Made by a program: the position numbers and the translations under genes. From assembly GCA_900074725.1 (NCBI GenBank), contig LT598461.1, forward strand, positions 620,001 to 684,000: a DNA stretch of 64,000 bases. Reading direction: 5' to 3'. The stretch comes from Lachancea dasiensis (Eukaryota; Ascomycota; Saccharomycetes; Saccharomycetales; Saccharomycetaceae). Below the pieces are notes generated by a model. That model was given only the letters and a program-made list of their open reading frames with translations. It was not told the origin of the DNA and searched no databases. Below are positions 40,979 to 50,303 of the stretch, piece by piece (within the stretch, counting starts at the first letter, position 1; each line of letters opens with the position of its first letter).

Positions 40979-42068
40979 CGAGTTCTCAGAGCACCAAGGG
41001 TAAATGACACATCATATCCACCAACCGAGATACTTCAAAATCACAAGATCCGTTCTTTATTTCGTTGGTGGTTACGCCTAACCTCGAATCATGAGCAATC
41101 AATACAGAAGGAGGCTCTTGAGTGATACAAACTTTTCAAAACTAGTCTTGGACGTCCCGCTCATGACCTTGGGCTCTCGAAAGATCTAGGATCACGGTTA
41201 AATGCCTACTTTCTTCAGGGTCCTTTCTGCCAGCCATGCACCGTCCGTTTAATAAATATTCAACAGGGCAAGCATGTTTGGGTTGTAATTGGACATCAAA
41301 TGATGTAGAGTACATCTCCTCGTCGGGTTAAGAACAAGATCATTGGGAACGAGGGACCATCGCGGCTGCCTATTAGGGAAATTGGTAAATATCAACAAAA
41401 GCTCGAGGTCCTACAAGTAGCCCAAATCGGGTCGTGTATGTACCCAAGCTGGAAAGATCCAAACACAAGATCAAACTCACACGCATACACACGAGCAGGC
41501 CAACCTAGAAACGGAAGGGCCTGAAGGGGAGAAAAAAGCTGTAAGAAGCAAAGAAGCAAAGAAGCCCTAGCCTTTTCTGCCACTTCTGTTCCTCTTGTGG
41601 AAATCTCACAATCAGTCCTGCAGATAAGCCAAGACGAGTGTGCTGACTGGATTGTAGCGGATCAAGACCTACTAAGTTGGGCGCAGCATCCGATTCAGGC
41701 AAAACGGAAACACATTGAGTCCTATTCACAGAGCAAGCAAACTTAAGCGGCAGCCTCAAAACACTTGTACCTGGCTGTGCTCATTTTTCAAGATACATAT
41801 AAGGAATTTTGTGAACTCTCTTCCCGGTATTGCACACATAGAGAGAAGGACAGAGACGGCTTCCCTCGGCAACAGACTCTCATTTCACTTAGTAGCGTTC
41901 ATTGTCGGTTAAGTCACATTGGCACTCTATTGGAGGATCCGCGCTTCCCGGAAATACCATCAGCACTACCAGTACCATCAGATTTTTGATTTGGTGCACT
42001 AGGAAGTAGCCTCCCAAACCGAGTCTGACGCTTGACAGCCCTTTTACTTCCCACCCCAAGTTTCTGAC
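40979..42068. other. Intergenic region tRNA-Lys - mitotic cyclin
   Basis: About 1.1 kb of promoter and leader for the CLB2-type cyclin, containing an Mcm1/forkhead composite (separate entry). Short open frames on both strands are not convincing. Confidence 0.55.
41369..41391 (+). promoter_or_regulatory. Mcm1 - forkhead composite element (CLB2-cluster type)
   Basis: CCTATTAGGG (41369-41378) fits the CC(N6)GG core of Mcm1 and is followed seven bases later by GTAAATA (41385-41391), a match to the forkhead consensus RYMAAYA. This Mcm1-Fkh2 arrangement drives G2/M transcription of the mitotic cyclin in S. cerevisiae. It lies about 680 bases upstream of the cyclin ATG. Function inferred. Confidence 0.65.
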
Positions 42069-43574
42069 ATGTCGTTTGTGCCCAATGAGAACTCTCTGGA
42101 TCCCAGACCCAGAACGCTGAAGTCTACTCGTGCGGCATTGAATAATGTCACTAACACCACGATTGCACAAGAGGCCAAAGCTGCCAATTCTGGTGCGCGG
42201 TCGTTAGGCAAAGCTTTACGTACAGCAAGGTCGAGGCTTCAGAACGCTAAAGCCGCCGGATCTCTCATTCCACAGGTGAGACGAGAAAATGCAGGCCAGG
42301 AAACCTCATCCACCCTCACGGATACCACAAGTTCCACACAAAACACGAGCATTAGTGGACCGGCAGCATTGCCAAAACCAATCATATCTGAACTGGATAA
42401 AGAGAATGTAGACCCATTCAGCTCCAAGCTTTCCAGTATCGAAGAAGAGCAACAGACAACTCAGAGTCAATCGCTTTCGAGTTCAAATGAAGTCATTAAT
42501 TATACTGAGAACCAGACAATGCTCAAAGATTCTGACTACAGTAGTGTAATGCAGACAGAGGTTCACCAAGGTAGCTTACTACCAGACCAAGACCAATCTG
42601 AAGTTCACTCCCACGAAATGGAAGCTGTTACTGACGTCAGCAAGAAAAGACCAATTTCCACCGTAGTTGAACAAGAAGAGCCTAAGAAGTTCAAAGTGTG
42701 CGCTAAAGGAACCGAGTACGAATGGGAGGATTTGGATGCTGAAGATGTCAACGATCCTTTCATGGTGAGTGAATATGTTACAGATATCTTTGAGTACCTT
42801 CACAAGCTGGAAATAATGACACTGCCAAATAGACATGACCTCTACAAGCACAGTAATATTCGTCAAAATCGAGACATCCTCGTCAACTGGATGGTTAAAG
42901 TGCACAATAAGTTTGGACTGCTCCCAGAAACGCTGTACTTATCCTTGAACATCATGGATAGGTTTCTGTGCAAAGAGTTGGTACAGTTGGAGAAACTACA
43001 GCTTGTGGGCACCGCATGCCTTTTCATTGCCTCTAAATACGAGGAAGTTTACTCGCCAAGTGTCAAACATTTTGCATATGAGACAGACGGTGCTTGTGAT
43101 GAAGACGAAATCAGGGAAGGCGAAAAATTCATTTTGAAGACACTAGAGTTCAATCTCAATTACCCCAACCCTATGAACTTCTTGAGAAGAATATCAAAAG
43201 CAGACGATTACGACATACAATCGCGAACGCTTGCAAAGTATCTGCTAGAAATATCTATCGTGGACTTCAGGTTCATCGGGGTTTTACCATCATTATGTGG
43301 CGCCACAGCAATGTTTTTATCAAGGAAAATGCTAGGTAAGGGAAAATGGGATGGTAATCTAATACATTACAGTGGGGGTTATACAAGGGAGGAACTGGCA
43401 CCGGTCTGTAACATGGTTATGGATTATTTGGTCCAGCCAGTTGTTCATGATGAATTTTTCAAAAAGTACGCATCCAGAAAATTCATGAAGGCATCAGTTA
43501 TCTCGAGACAATGGGCGAAGAAAGTGGTCGCACACGGTTACGACATCATGACATTGCATGAGACTTCCGAATGA
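42069..43574 (+). CDS. CLB2: Mitotic B-type cyclin (Clb1/Clb2 type)
   Basis: The product is 501 aa (S. cerevisiae Clb2 491). The N-terminal destruction box RAALNNVTN lies at residues 21-29 and a KEN box at 111-113, both signals for APC/C-dependent proteolysis. The cyclin fold includes DPFMVSEYVTDIFEYLHKLE, RDILVNWMVKVHNKFGLLPETLYL, the hydrophobic helix LQLVGTACLFIASKYEEVYSP and NPMNFLRRISKADDYD. Role: activates Cdc28 for mitotic entry and spindle events. It is convergent with CLB5/6, the arrangement of YPR119W-YPR120C, and should be the single pre-duplication orthologue of CLB1 and CLB2. Confidence 0.95.
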   Translation: MSFVPNENSLDPRPRTLKSTRAALNNVTNTTIAQEAKAANSGARSLGKALRTARSRLQNAKAAGSLIPQVRRENAGQETSSTLTDTTSSTQNTSISGPAALPKPIISELDKENVDPFSSKLSSIEEEQQTTQSQSLSSSNEVINYTENQTMLKDSDYSSVMQTEVHQGSLLPDQDQSEVHSHEMEAVTDVSKKRPISTVVEQEEPKKFKVCAKGTEYEWEDLDAEDVNDPFMVSEYVTDIFEYLHKLEIMTLPNRHDLYKHSNIRQNRDILVNWMVKVHNKFGLLPETLYLSLNIMDRFLCKELVQLEKLQLVGTACLFIASKYEEVYSPSVKHFAYETDGACDEDEIREGEKFILKTLEFNLNYPNPMNFLRRISKADDYDIQSRTLAKYLLEISIVDFRFIGVLPSLCGATAMFLSRKMLGKGKWDGNLIHYSGGYTREELAPVCNMVMDYLVQPVVHDEFFKKYASRKFMKASVISRQWAKKVVAHGYDIMTLHETSE

Positions 43575-43905
43575 AAGGAATGCCTTTGATTTAACAATTT
43601 CTAAACCGAAATCGAAAGCGGTAAGTCAAAAAAAAAAGCATATCAAGGTTGGCAAATTTTATGATCGAAACCTACCTTAATTCAGTTCTGCGTTGGGATT
43701 CCGTAGTCTCAATTCTTTCAAAAATCTTAATTGTAATTTAGCATAGCCGCGAATAATAGCCTAGTTTAATTTAAAGGGAGGGATTTCCAAATAAACAAAT
43801 CATTTGAAAGGTAATTTTGAGCAGAATAAGATGGCTTTTGAGATATGAATGATCGAAATGCTTTATGAACTCTTTTCGTTATGCTAATGACATTAATAAT
43901 TACTA
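43575..43905. other. Convergent intergenic region between the two cyclin genes
   Basis: About 330 AT-rich bases between two stop codons, holding both 3' ends. Nothing else recognised. Confidence 0.55.
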
Positions 43906-45135
43906 TTAGAACAAATCCTTATAATCGGCTGCAACCATCAAATCGCACCAAACTTTGGCGGGTTCGAAAACGCTATCAGCTGATTTGCTTTTGTACTTAA
44001 GCTCTAATGCTTTTAGTTGAGTAGTAGGACTTCCAATTTCCTGGATCAACTGACAACATAGAGTTTGGAAATCCTTGTCACTCAAAGGATCGATTCCTCC
44101 ACTGTAATGCTTGAGGGTTTCGTCCCACCTTAAGGTTTTGTCCAAAGACGCTCGTGAGCAGTACATAGCCACTGCGCTACACCTAGACGGTATCACGTTC
44201 ACAAACTTCGGGCAACACATTGCGTATTCCATGAAAAATTTGGCGACGTTTCTGGCTCTATTATCGTACCCGTCAGCTTTGGATATTCTGCGCAAGAAAT
44301 TCAAAGGATTAGGCCAACCGATATTGAATTTCAAGGTTGTTAGCACGTACATTTCCGCGTCTTTGATATCTTGGGTGCTGCAAGCACCATCTGTGATATA
44401 TGCATACTGTGATAGTTTAGGCAAATTGACCTCCTCAAATTTCGCCGCTATTAGTAAACTACTCACCGCCAATAGCTGTAGTTTAGCCATTGACACCTTG
44501 CGCATGGACATAAACCTGTCCATGACGTTGATCGCGAGATACAGCGTCTCTGGTAGTAATTGAAATTTTTGATGGACTTCCACAAGCCAATCAATCAGAA
44601 TTGCTCTAAGGGAAGGTCTTAGATGCTGAGGGGAATCGGATCTCAGAAGATAGTTGTATGTTGGGGTTGTTTGTGTTTCGCGGTTGTAAAGGTGCCCGAA
44701 GATTTCGTTTGTGTATTCTACTACCATGCTCACGTCATCCTTTTCATCGACGTCAAGGTCCTTCCACGTTGCGGCAGCCGGTGAGGTCGAAGCTGATGTG
44801 GCTGGGAACTCGACTTCTACCGAGTCACTCCTAGAATCGCTATACTCATCATCGCTCCTGTATATTTTCTGTTTTTTCTTGTTGGGCTTGCCCTCTTGCG
44901 ACGAAGACGTCCGACGAAGCTTTGGTCGTATTTCCTGCGTCGACGTCTCCAATGCCGAATCGTCCTGCGATTGTTGTGTCTGCCAGTTTTTCATTTCCGC
45001 CAACTCTTTGCGTTGAGTGCCTGACGAGGCACCTGCGATGGTCTTATTCCTCCTAAGCCGTTTCCTGGCGTCTGCCATGGCGTTCTCGTCCGTGATGGCG
45101 TTGTTGTAGCTGCGACTTCTGCCCACTTCGCCCAT
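43906..45135 (-). CDS. CLB5: S-phase B-type cyclin (Clb5/Clb6 type)
   Basis: From the first ATG (45135) the product is 409 aa (S. cerevisiae Clb5 435) and begins MGEVGRSRS. The frame upstream to 45222 opens only with TTG. The N terminus is basic and hydrophilic. The cyclin fold is Clb5-like: KDDVSMVVEYTNEIFGHLY, RAILIDWLVEVHQKFQLLPETLYLA, LQLLAVSSLLIAAKFEEVNLPKL and FNIGWPNPLNFLRRISKADG. HYSGGIDPLSDKDFQTLC near the C terminus matches Clb5 closely. Role: activates Cdc28 for origin firing. Three MCB boxes lie upstream, as expected of an MBF-regulated G1/S gene. Confidence 0.94.
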   Translation of the reverse strand: MGEVGRSRSYNNAITDENAMADARKRLRRNKTIAGASSGTQRKELAEMKNWQTQQSQDDSALETSTQEIRPKLRRTSSSQEGKPNKKKQKIYRSDDEYSDSRSDSVEVEFPATSASTSPAAATWKDLDVDEKDDVSMVVEYTNEIFGHLYNRETQTTPTYNYLLRSDSPQHLRPSLRAILIDWLVEVHQKFQLLPETLYLAINVMDRFMSMRKVSMAKLQLLAVSSLLIAAKFEEVNLPKLSQYAYITDGACSTQDIKDAEMYVLTTLKFNIGWPNPLNFLRRISKADGYDNRARNVAKFFMEYAMCCPKFVNVIPSRCSAVAMYCSRASLDKTLRWDETLKHYSGGIDPLSDKDFQTLCCQLIQEIGSPTTQLKALELKYKSKSADSVFEPAKVWCDLMVAADYKDLF

Positions 45136-45985
45136 TGTGAAGCCGTCAATTAGCCTGTTCCACGGACTAGTCTCCTTGCTATACGTTAGGATCGCTCTAA
45201 ACCCTCCAACTTTAAATACCAATCTTCAACCTGTCCTCGCCAAAAAGCCGTCTCCAGTACACGCGTACTTAATTCGAATTTGGCAGCGTGCACTCTGTTC
45301 TCCTACCGCTTTTCTTTGCCCTATTAGCAGTTTCACGCTTTTTTTCTCCGGAACTGCGTTCTGAGCTCTAGCTGCCGGCGCAAATGAGTCCTTCAATGCC
45401 GCTTCCGATACAAAAGACGGACCAAACCACCATTCGCGGCCTCACAACTTTCGCGATTTTTACGCTCGACGCGTCTCAGACGTGTTTTTGACATTTTGGT
45501 CCCTGTAACAGTATACGAAAGTATTTTTTCTATCAACAAGTAAACTAAACGATAATTAAAAGGACAGCCTTCTTGATTATTGTTAACGCGTTTCGCGATT
45601 GGCAAGATGGGAGTGGAGAAGGATAAATTGACGAGCCACGATTCCTTTAATGCTGATCAGTGAGCTGTATTGAGGGAAGTGAAACGAATTGGAATGAAAA
45701 CATTGGGATGAAAACAAGGCGTAATGGCGGAGAGATGGTTCCCGAGAACAACTTTGGCTGGAAAGATTATGAGACGTGGGAAGCGGGGACATGAGTGAAC
45801 GCTCCAGCATCTCAGGTAAGGCTCGATAGTCAAGATTGCTAGAAGGGGGCTGCATGGCTTTTGCAGACGGTGAGAAACACTTGAGGACTAACAAGGGGCA
45901 GAGCCAGCAAATAGCCGCCCAGCTACAAGTCAGGTGCTTTAGAAGTGCTATGGTACTAAACTAAACTGAGGGCATTAACAACAAC
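45136..45985. other. Intergenic region CLB5/6 - tRNA-Tyr
   Basis: About 850 bases. The CLB5-proximal 460 bases contain the MCB/SCB cluster listed separately. Open frames on the minus strand (45393-45605, 45583-45894) have no recognisable similarity. Confidence 0.55.
45261..45597. promoter_or_regulatory. MCB/SCB cluster upstream of the S-phase cyclin
   Basis: ACGCGT (the MluI cell-cycle box bound by MBF) occurs at 45261-45266, 45469-45474 and 45586-45591. SCB-like TTTCGCG occurs at 45449-45455 and 45591-45597, the last one joined to the third MCB. They lie 125-460 bases upstream of the CLB5 ATG. The arrangement fits G1/S transcription. Confidence 0.85.
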
Positions 45986-46071
45986 CTCTCGGTGGCCAAG
46001 TTGGTTTAAGGCGCAAGACTGTAATTTATCACGAAATCTTGATATCGGGCGTTCGAATCGCCCCCGGGAGA
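45986..46071 (+). tRNA. tY(GUA): tRNA-Tyr (anticodon GUA) with 11 nt intron
   Basis: Acceptor CTCTCGG pairs with CCGGGAG, with discriminator A at 46071. A box GGCCAAGTTGGTTTAAGG and B box CGTTCGAATCG are intact. Anticodon stem CAAGA/TCTTG encloses CTGTAAA, with GTA at 46021-46023. The intron (46025-46035) is 11 nt, shorter than the 14 nt intron in S. cerevisiae. A T6 terminator starts at 46074. Confidence 0.96.
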
Positions 46072-46383
46072 ATTTTTTGCCCCATCGATAGCGATGGGGA
46101 AGAAAAGAGTCTCTTCATACACAATTTACGTCAACGTTGTTGACACCATCAGAACGCTTCGCTAAGGATCAGGGATGCCACAGCGTTTATCAGATTGCAA
46201 AAGGTGCTCCTCAAATTATTTCTGAAGGATACTCTGCTGCCGAGCTTTCGCTGATTGGCCTCGCAGCGTGAATGAACCTCAAAAACGAATGAGGGTGAGT
46301 ACCTTGCAGGAGATATATATTCCAGTTACAAGGCCACGAGAACACAGTCATCCTCGTCCATACTCGCCAGATGTCCTTTTGCG
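46072..46383. other. Intergenic region tRNA-Tyr - AXL1
   Basis: About 310 bases. It holds the tRNA terminator, a perfect hairpin (CCCCATCG, 46080-46087, with CGATGGGG, 46092-46099, four-base loop) and the AXL1 promoter. A weak match to the a1-alpha2 operator lies at 46115-46133. Confidence 0.6.
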
Positions 46384-49300
46384 ATGGTTAAAAACTTTGA
46401 CATTGCGCTCAACACGCCAATCTCATGTTCCAATCGCAGTTTCAAAATTTGCCAGCTCGACAATGGTATCATGGCGCTAGTGATATCTGATCCGGCAGAA
46501 ACAATTGCTTCCTTCAGCTTATCTGTGGCCTCAGGATCTCACAACGACCCGAATGATATTGCTGGACTGGCCCATCTGTGCGAACATGCAATTCTAGCTT
46601 CAGGTTCCAAAGAATTTCCTAAACGGCATCAATACCACGAGACTATAGTTCAAAACGGGGGCTCTCACAATGCCTACACATCGGGTGAGAACACTACTTA
46701 TTACTTTGAGCTTCCTGTTTCCAGTGATAAGGGCGAATTAGTATTTGAGAGGGTCCTGGAAATTCTCTCTTCTTCTCTCAAAAATCCTGTGTTTACCGAG
46801 ACAACAATCACTAAAGAGATATACACAATTGAGAGTGAGCATGGCGCAAATAAAGCGTCACAGAATAAGCAGTTATATCATGCAACTAGGCTATTAGCAT
46901 CAAAGTCGCATCCTTTCAGTCGATTTTGTACAGGGAACTTCGAAACTTTATGCAATCTTCCGAAACTTCGCAAGCTCAGCTTAAAGAACTCCTTAATGGC
47001 GTACTTCAACGAATTTTATAGGCCTTCGAATATGGCAATCTGCATCAAAAGCTCACAATCTTTAAACCTACTCACAAAACTTGCAATCCAATTTTTTGGT
47101 GGCATATCCGGGGAACATAGACACAGCTGCGCTTCAAATCTGAGTGCAAAAGGGAGAGGAAGTTCTTCAAGATCATCGGAAGTTGTGGGCACTACTTCTC
47201 AATTACGATCTAAGATCTTGAAAAGAGTGTGGCTTCCAAAATATCAAGGCTCTAAAATATTTGATTCAGCGGCAAACTTCCTGCTTATAAAAGCTTCTAA
47301 AGGTCCAACAATGAGACTTATTTTCCCGATAAACCACAAGTACGCCAGATTTTCTGTCAATAATCTGGCAATCTTTTCCAAGAACTGGTGCGATATATTC
47401 GGCGATGAGAGTGTCGGATCACTGGCAGATTGCCTCAGGAAGCTAAATCTTGTCACCAGTATAACCTCTTCATGCCCAAGTTACTGTAGTGGGGAGGATG
47501 GACTAGTACTAGAGTTGTCTTTGACCCGAGACGGATCGCGTGACGCTCATAAGATCTTGCAAACTATTTTTGACCAATACATCCCAAAGTTCATTCATGA
47601 TCAGACAAGAAACCTCGCCATGTATCTGAGTGACCTCAACGCCATTGATATGCTGAAATTTCTTTATCAGAGCCGTGAAACTTCGTCAATGGAAATGTGT
47701 GCTGAATACAGTACTCGAATGCTATCAGATCTGGAGGCCCTAGACCCTAAGTGCTTGTTGAAGGGATGTCCCCTGCCGGAGTGTAACGACCCATCAACGA
47801 ATTTAGGATCATATCACGACTCTTCAGAAAGTATAGTTTGGTGGACTGGACAGGCTATTATGTTCCAGAATTTTATCAGCGACTTTGTCAACCGCCAAAA
47901 TATGCGAATCATTATACTGGGAGACCAAGGAGCTTCTGGTCTATTGGATCCACTTTCGAATCCACTTATATTGAGTTATGATCCATATTATGAGTTTGAG
48001 TATTTTAAGGGCTTGTTGGATTTCGCATATCTTGATCAGCAAGCCAATTTACCTGACTTTCCGTTTCACATCCCAAATTATGACTGCTTCTTGCCGTCAG
48101 TGGGCAGGAAACTGGAGGTGATTAAAAGAGCCTTGGAAGTTTCATCAGCTAGGGCACAAGATGCAGCATTGTCATTTGTAACTCATGAAAATCTTGTAGC
48201 AGGCATACCGCGGCTGGTATGTAAAAACCGGCATTGTGAAATGTGGGTAAAGGAGGAGGAGTTCAATTTATCCTTCAAATCCAAGTCTATGGTCAGTTTC
48301 GAGGTTATAAGCAGGATGCTCCACGCTTCACCGTATCACACAATAAGTCTCGAAATACTTGGAGAGCTGTTGTCCGCAACTTTATCTGGGGCTCTCTATC
48401 CATCTGAAAAGATCGGATTTACTTACGAGATTTTCCCCTCTGTTAAAGGCGATGTAAGACTAGGATTCACTATCACGGGGTTTCCTGAAGGTGTTTATAC
48501 CATTATTAGACTAATCACGGATACGATCAAGGATCTAGCATATGGTGATAGGATATCACCCGCACTTTTCCGACAGGCTAGAGTAGCGGTTAGGAACAAG
48601 TATGAGCGTGCAGCATCTGGAAACTGCACTGTACTTGCTACGTTAGGGCTTCTGGTAGTTTTGGAGGAATGCATGTGGCCGATGGAAGACCGATTAGAGG
48701 CTTTGGAAGAAATTGATTTAAGCTCGTTTCTATTAATCTGCTCTCAATACTTGGGAGGGCCAGTCTATTTGAATTTGTTAATACAAGGCGACCTTGATTA
48801 CGCGGATGCTATAAAAGACTGGCTGATGTTGCAATTGGTTTCTCAGTCCACTCCAAAAAACGAGTACATCATCGCCGAACCAGCAAGCACAGTGTTAGAT
48901 CAAGGAACCAACGCTTTTATTAAAAAACAGGGGCCTTTGGAAGATCCCAATAATTGCATAGTCTATTTCATACAAACAGGTGCTCGAGATAATGCGCACA
49001 TATTTGCTTTAACGAGCTTCACCGCATTTCTAATGTCGTTGACTCTTGTTCCAGATTTGCGGATCAAGAGACAGATTGGCTATGTCGTTTTCGGGGGCAT
49101 GCGACTACTCTCCACCACCGTAGGAATACATGTAACATGCATGTCAGACGCTACGCCGGAGCACTTGGAAGTGCAAATTGACGAATACCTCACACACTTG
49201 GAGCTCGATGTCCTTCAAAACATGTCTGAAAATGAATTTCAAGACTCTTTTTTGAGAAAATTCTGCAGAATTTCCCAAGGTAGCGCTGGTATTAAATCGC

Positions 49301-49929
49301 AAAGCTCTTCAGGGCCCTCAGATATCTCTGCACAAATTAAGGCCAGCGTTCAGAGTGGTAATTTATCAGAACAGGGAAAAGAGATGCTCGACCATAAAAG
49401 AATGTTTTCTCAAATATCGACTCGCAGGTATAATTTTGAGGTGGAAGATGAGCCTTTGGATGCGAAGTTTCTTGAAGGGTTAACTTTGCAGGACTACCGC
49501 CACTTTTTCCGTGGAACAATCTCTGTTTTCTCAGAGCGTAGGAGCAAGTTGTCCATCATGGTTGAAAGTACGATGGGCTTAGAGGAAATCTCAAAAAAAC
49601 GCCTATGCTCGCAAGTCGGCGGCTATTTGAAAGTGAAAGGTTTGAAAATTTCGAACAGGGACTTAGAAGGTATTATAGAGAAGGCAGGCGGCAGGCCGCA
49701 AAGCTTGTTAAAAGAATTGATAAAATATTTTGCTAGCAAGGGAGAAACCCTCAAGCTGTGCAACATAGCTCTCAAAGAAAGTCTAAAAGCAGTCATAAGC
49801 GCTGTGGTACAAAAAGTGAGTTATATGCACCCCGAGGAGTTGCCTGCTATCACCAAAAAAAACTACAGCAAAATACCTTTGACACAAATCCACAATGTTA
49901 ATGAATATCGCTTACGTCGAAAGCTATGA
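46384..49929 (+). CDS. AXL1: M16 family metalloprotease for a-factor maturation and axial budding
   Basis: The product is 1,181 aa (S. cerevisiae Axl1 1,208). The inverted zinc motif HLCEH is at residues 64-68 within GLAHLCEHAI, and the third ligand Glu follows in IYTIESEHG. Four insulinase-type half-domains occupy the length. Conserved stretches include ASGSHNDPNDIAGLAHLCEH and LLASKSHPFSRFCTGN. Role: endoprotease that trims pro-a-factor in haploid a cells, and axial bud-site selection, which does not need the protease activity. The active-site residues are intact. It follows the cyclin pair as in S. cerevisiae (YPR122W). Confidence 0.95.
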   Translation: MVKNFDIALNTPISCSNRSFKICQLDNGIMALVISDPAETIASFSLSVASGSHNDPNDIAGLAHLCEHAILASGSKEFPKRHQYHETIVQNGGSHNAYTSGENTTYYFELPVSSDKGELVFERVLEILSSSLKNPVFTETTITKEIYTIESEHGANKASQNKQLYHATRLLASKSHPFSRFCTGNFETLCNLPKLRKLSLKNSLMAYFNEFYRPSNMAICIKSSQSLNLLTKLAIQFFGGISGEHRHSCASNLSAKGRGSSSRSSEVVGTTSQLRSKILKRVWLPKYQGSKIFDSAANFLLIKASKGPTMRLIFPINHKYARFSVNNLAIFSKNWCDIFGDESVGSLADCLRKLNLVTSITSSCPSYCSGEDGLVLELSLTRDGSRDAHKILQTIFDQYIPKFIHDQTRNLAMYLSDLNAIDMLKFLYQSRETSSMEMCAEYSTRMLSDLEALDPKCLLKGCPLPECNDPSTNLGSYHDSSESIVWWTGQAIMFQNFISDFVNRQNMRIIILGDQGASGLLDPLSNPLILSYDPYYEFEYFKGLLDFAYLDQQANLPDFPFHIPNYDCFLPSVGRKLEVIKRALEVSSARAQDAALSFVTHENLVAGIPRLVCKNRHCEMWVKEEEFNLSFKSKSMVSFEVISRMLHASPYHTISLEILGELLSATLSGALYPSEKIGFTYEIFPSVKGDVRLGFTITGFPEGVYTIIRLITDTIKDLAYGDRISPALFRQARVAVRNKYERAASGNCTVLATLGLLVVLEECMWPMEDRLEALEEIDLSSFLLICSQYLGGPVYLNLLIQGDLDYADAIKDWLMLQLVSQSTPKNEYIIAEPASTVLDQGTNAFIKKQGPLEDPNNCIVYFIQTGARDNAHIFALTSFTAFLMSLTLVPDLRIKRQIGYVVFGGMRLLSTTVGIHVTCMSDATPEHLEVQIDEYLTHLELDVLQNMSENEFQDSFLRKFCRISQGSAGIKSQSSSGPSDISAQIKASVQSGNLSEQGKEMLDHKRMFSQISTRRYNFEVEDEPLDAKFLEGLTLQDYRHFFRGTISVFSERRSKLSIMVESTMGLEEISKKRLCSQVGGYLKVKGLKISNRDLEGIIEKAGGRPQSLLKELIKYFASKGETLKLCNIALKESLKAVISAVVQKVSYMHPEELPAITKKNYSKIPLTQIHNVNEYRLRRKL

Positions 49930-50303
49930 AGTAGGACCCGATCAACGATTTTTGGCCCAATCCTTGGTTTATTCCAAGCTTCAACTGCTAAAAGAAGCTC
50001 ACAGCACGTCCAGCCTTCCATACTTTATAGCGAAACCACGACTCATCCGTTACTGCTGTCGCTGTCAGCTGGCCAAATCATTTTGAACTAAGCATGTGAC
50101 TCATACCGCGTAAGCGGTGGATTTTTCTAAGCGCGGTCTGAAGTACCAATAATCTCAAACAATTGGTAAGATATATAAAAGGGCAGTGCTTTTGGTCCTT
50201 ACCTTCCGAGGCAGCATAGACAAAATTCAATCGAAGTTTTTGACAACAAGACCATTCTTGCTCTGAACTTTGGAGTTTCCAGATTAATTGGCGAACAAGG
50301 AAG
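49930..50303. other. Intergenic region AXL1 - acetyltransferase gene
   Basis: About 375 bases with an AXL1 3' end and a TATATAAA-type TATA element at about 50170-50177 for the next gene. Nothing else recognised. Confidence 0.55.
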
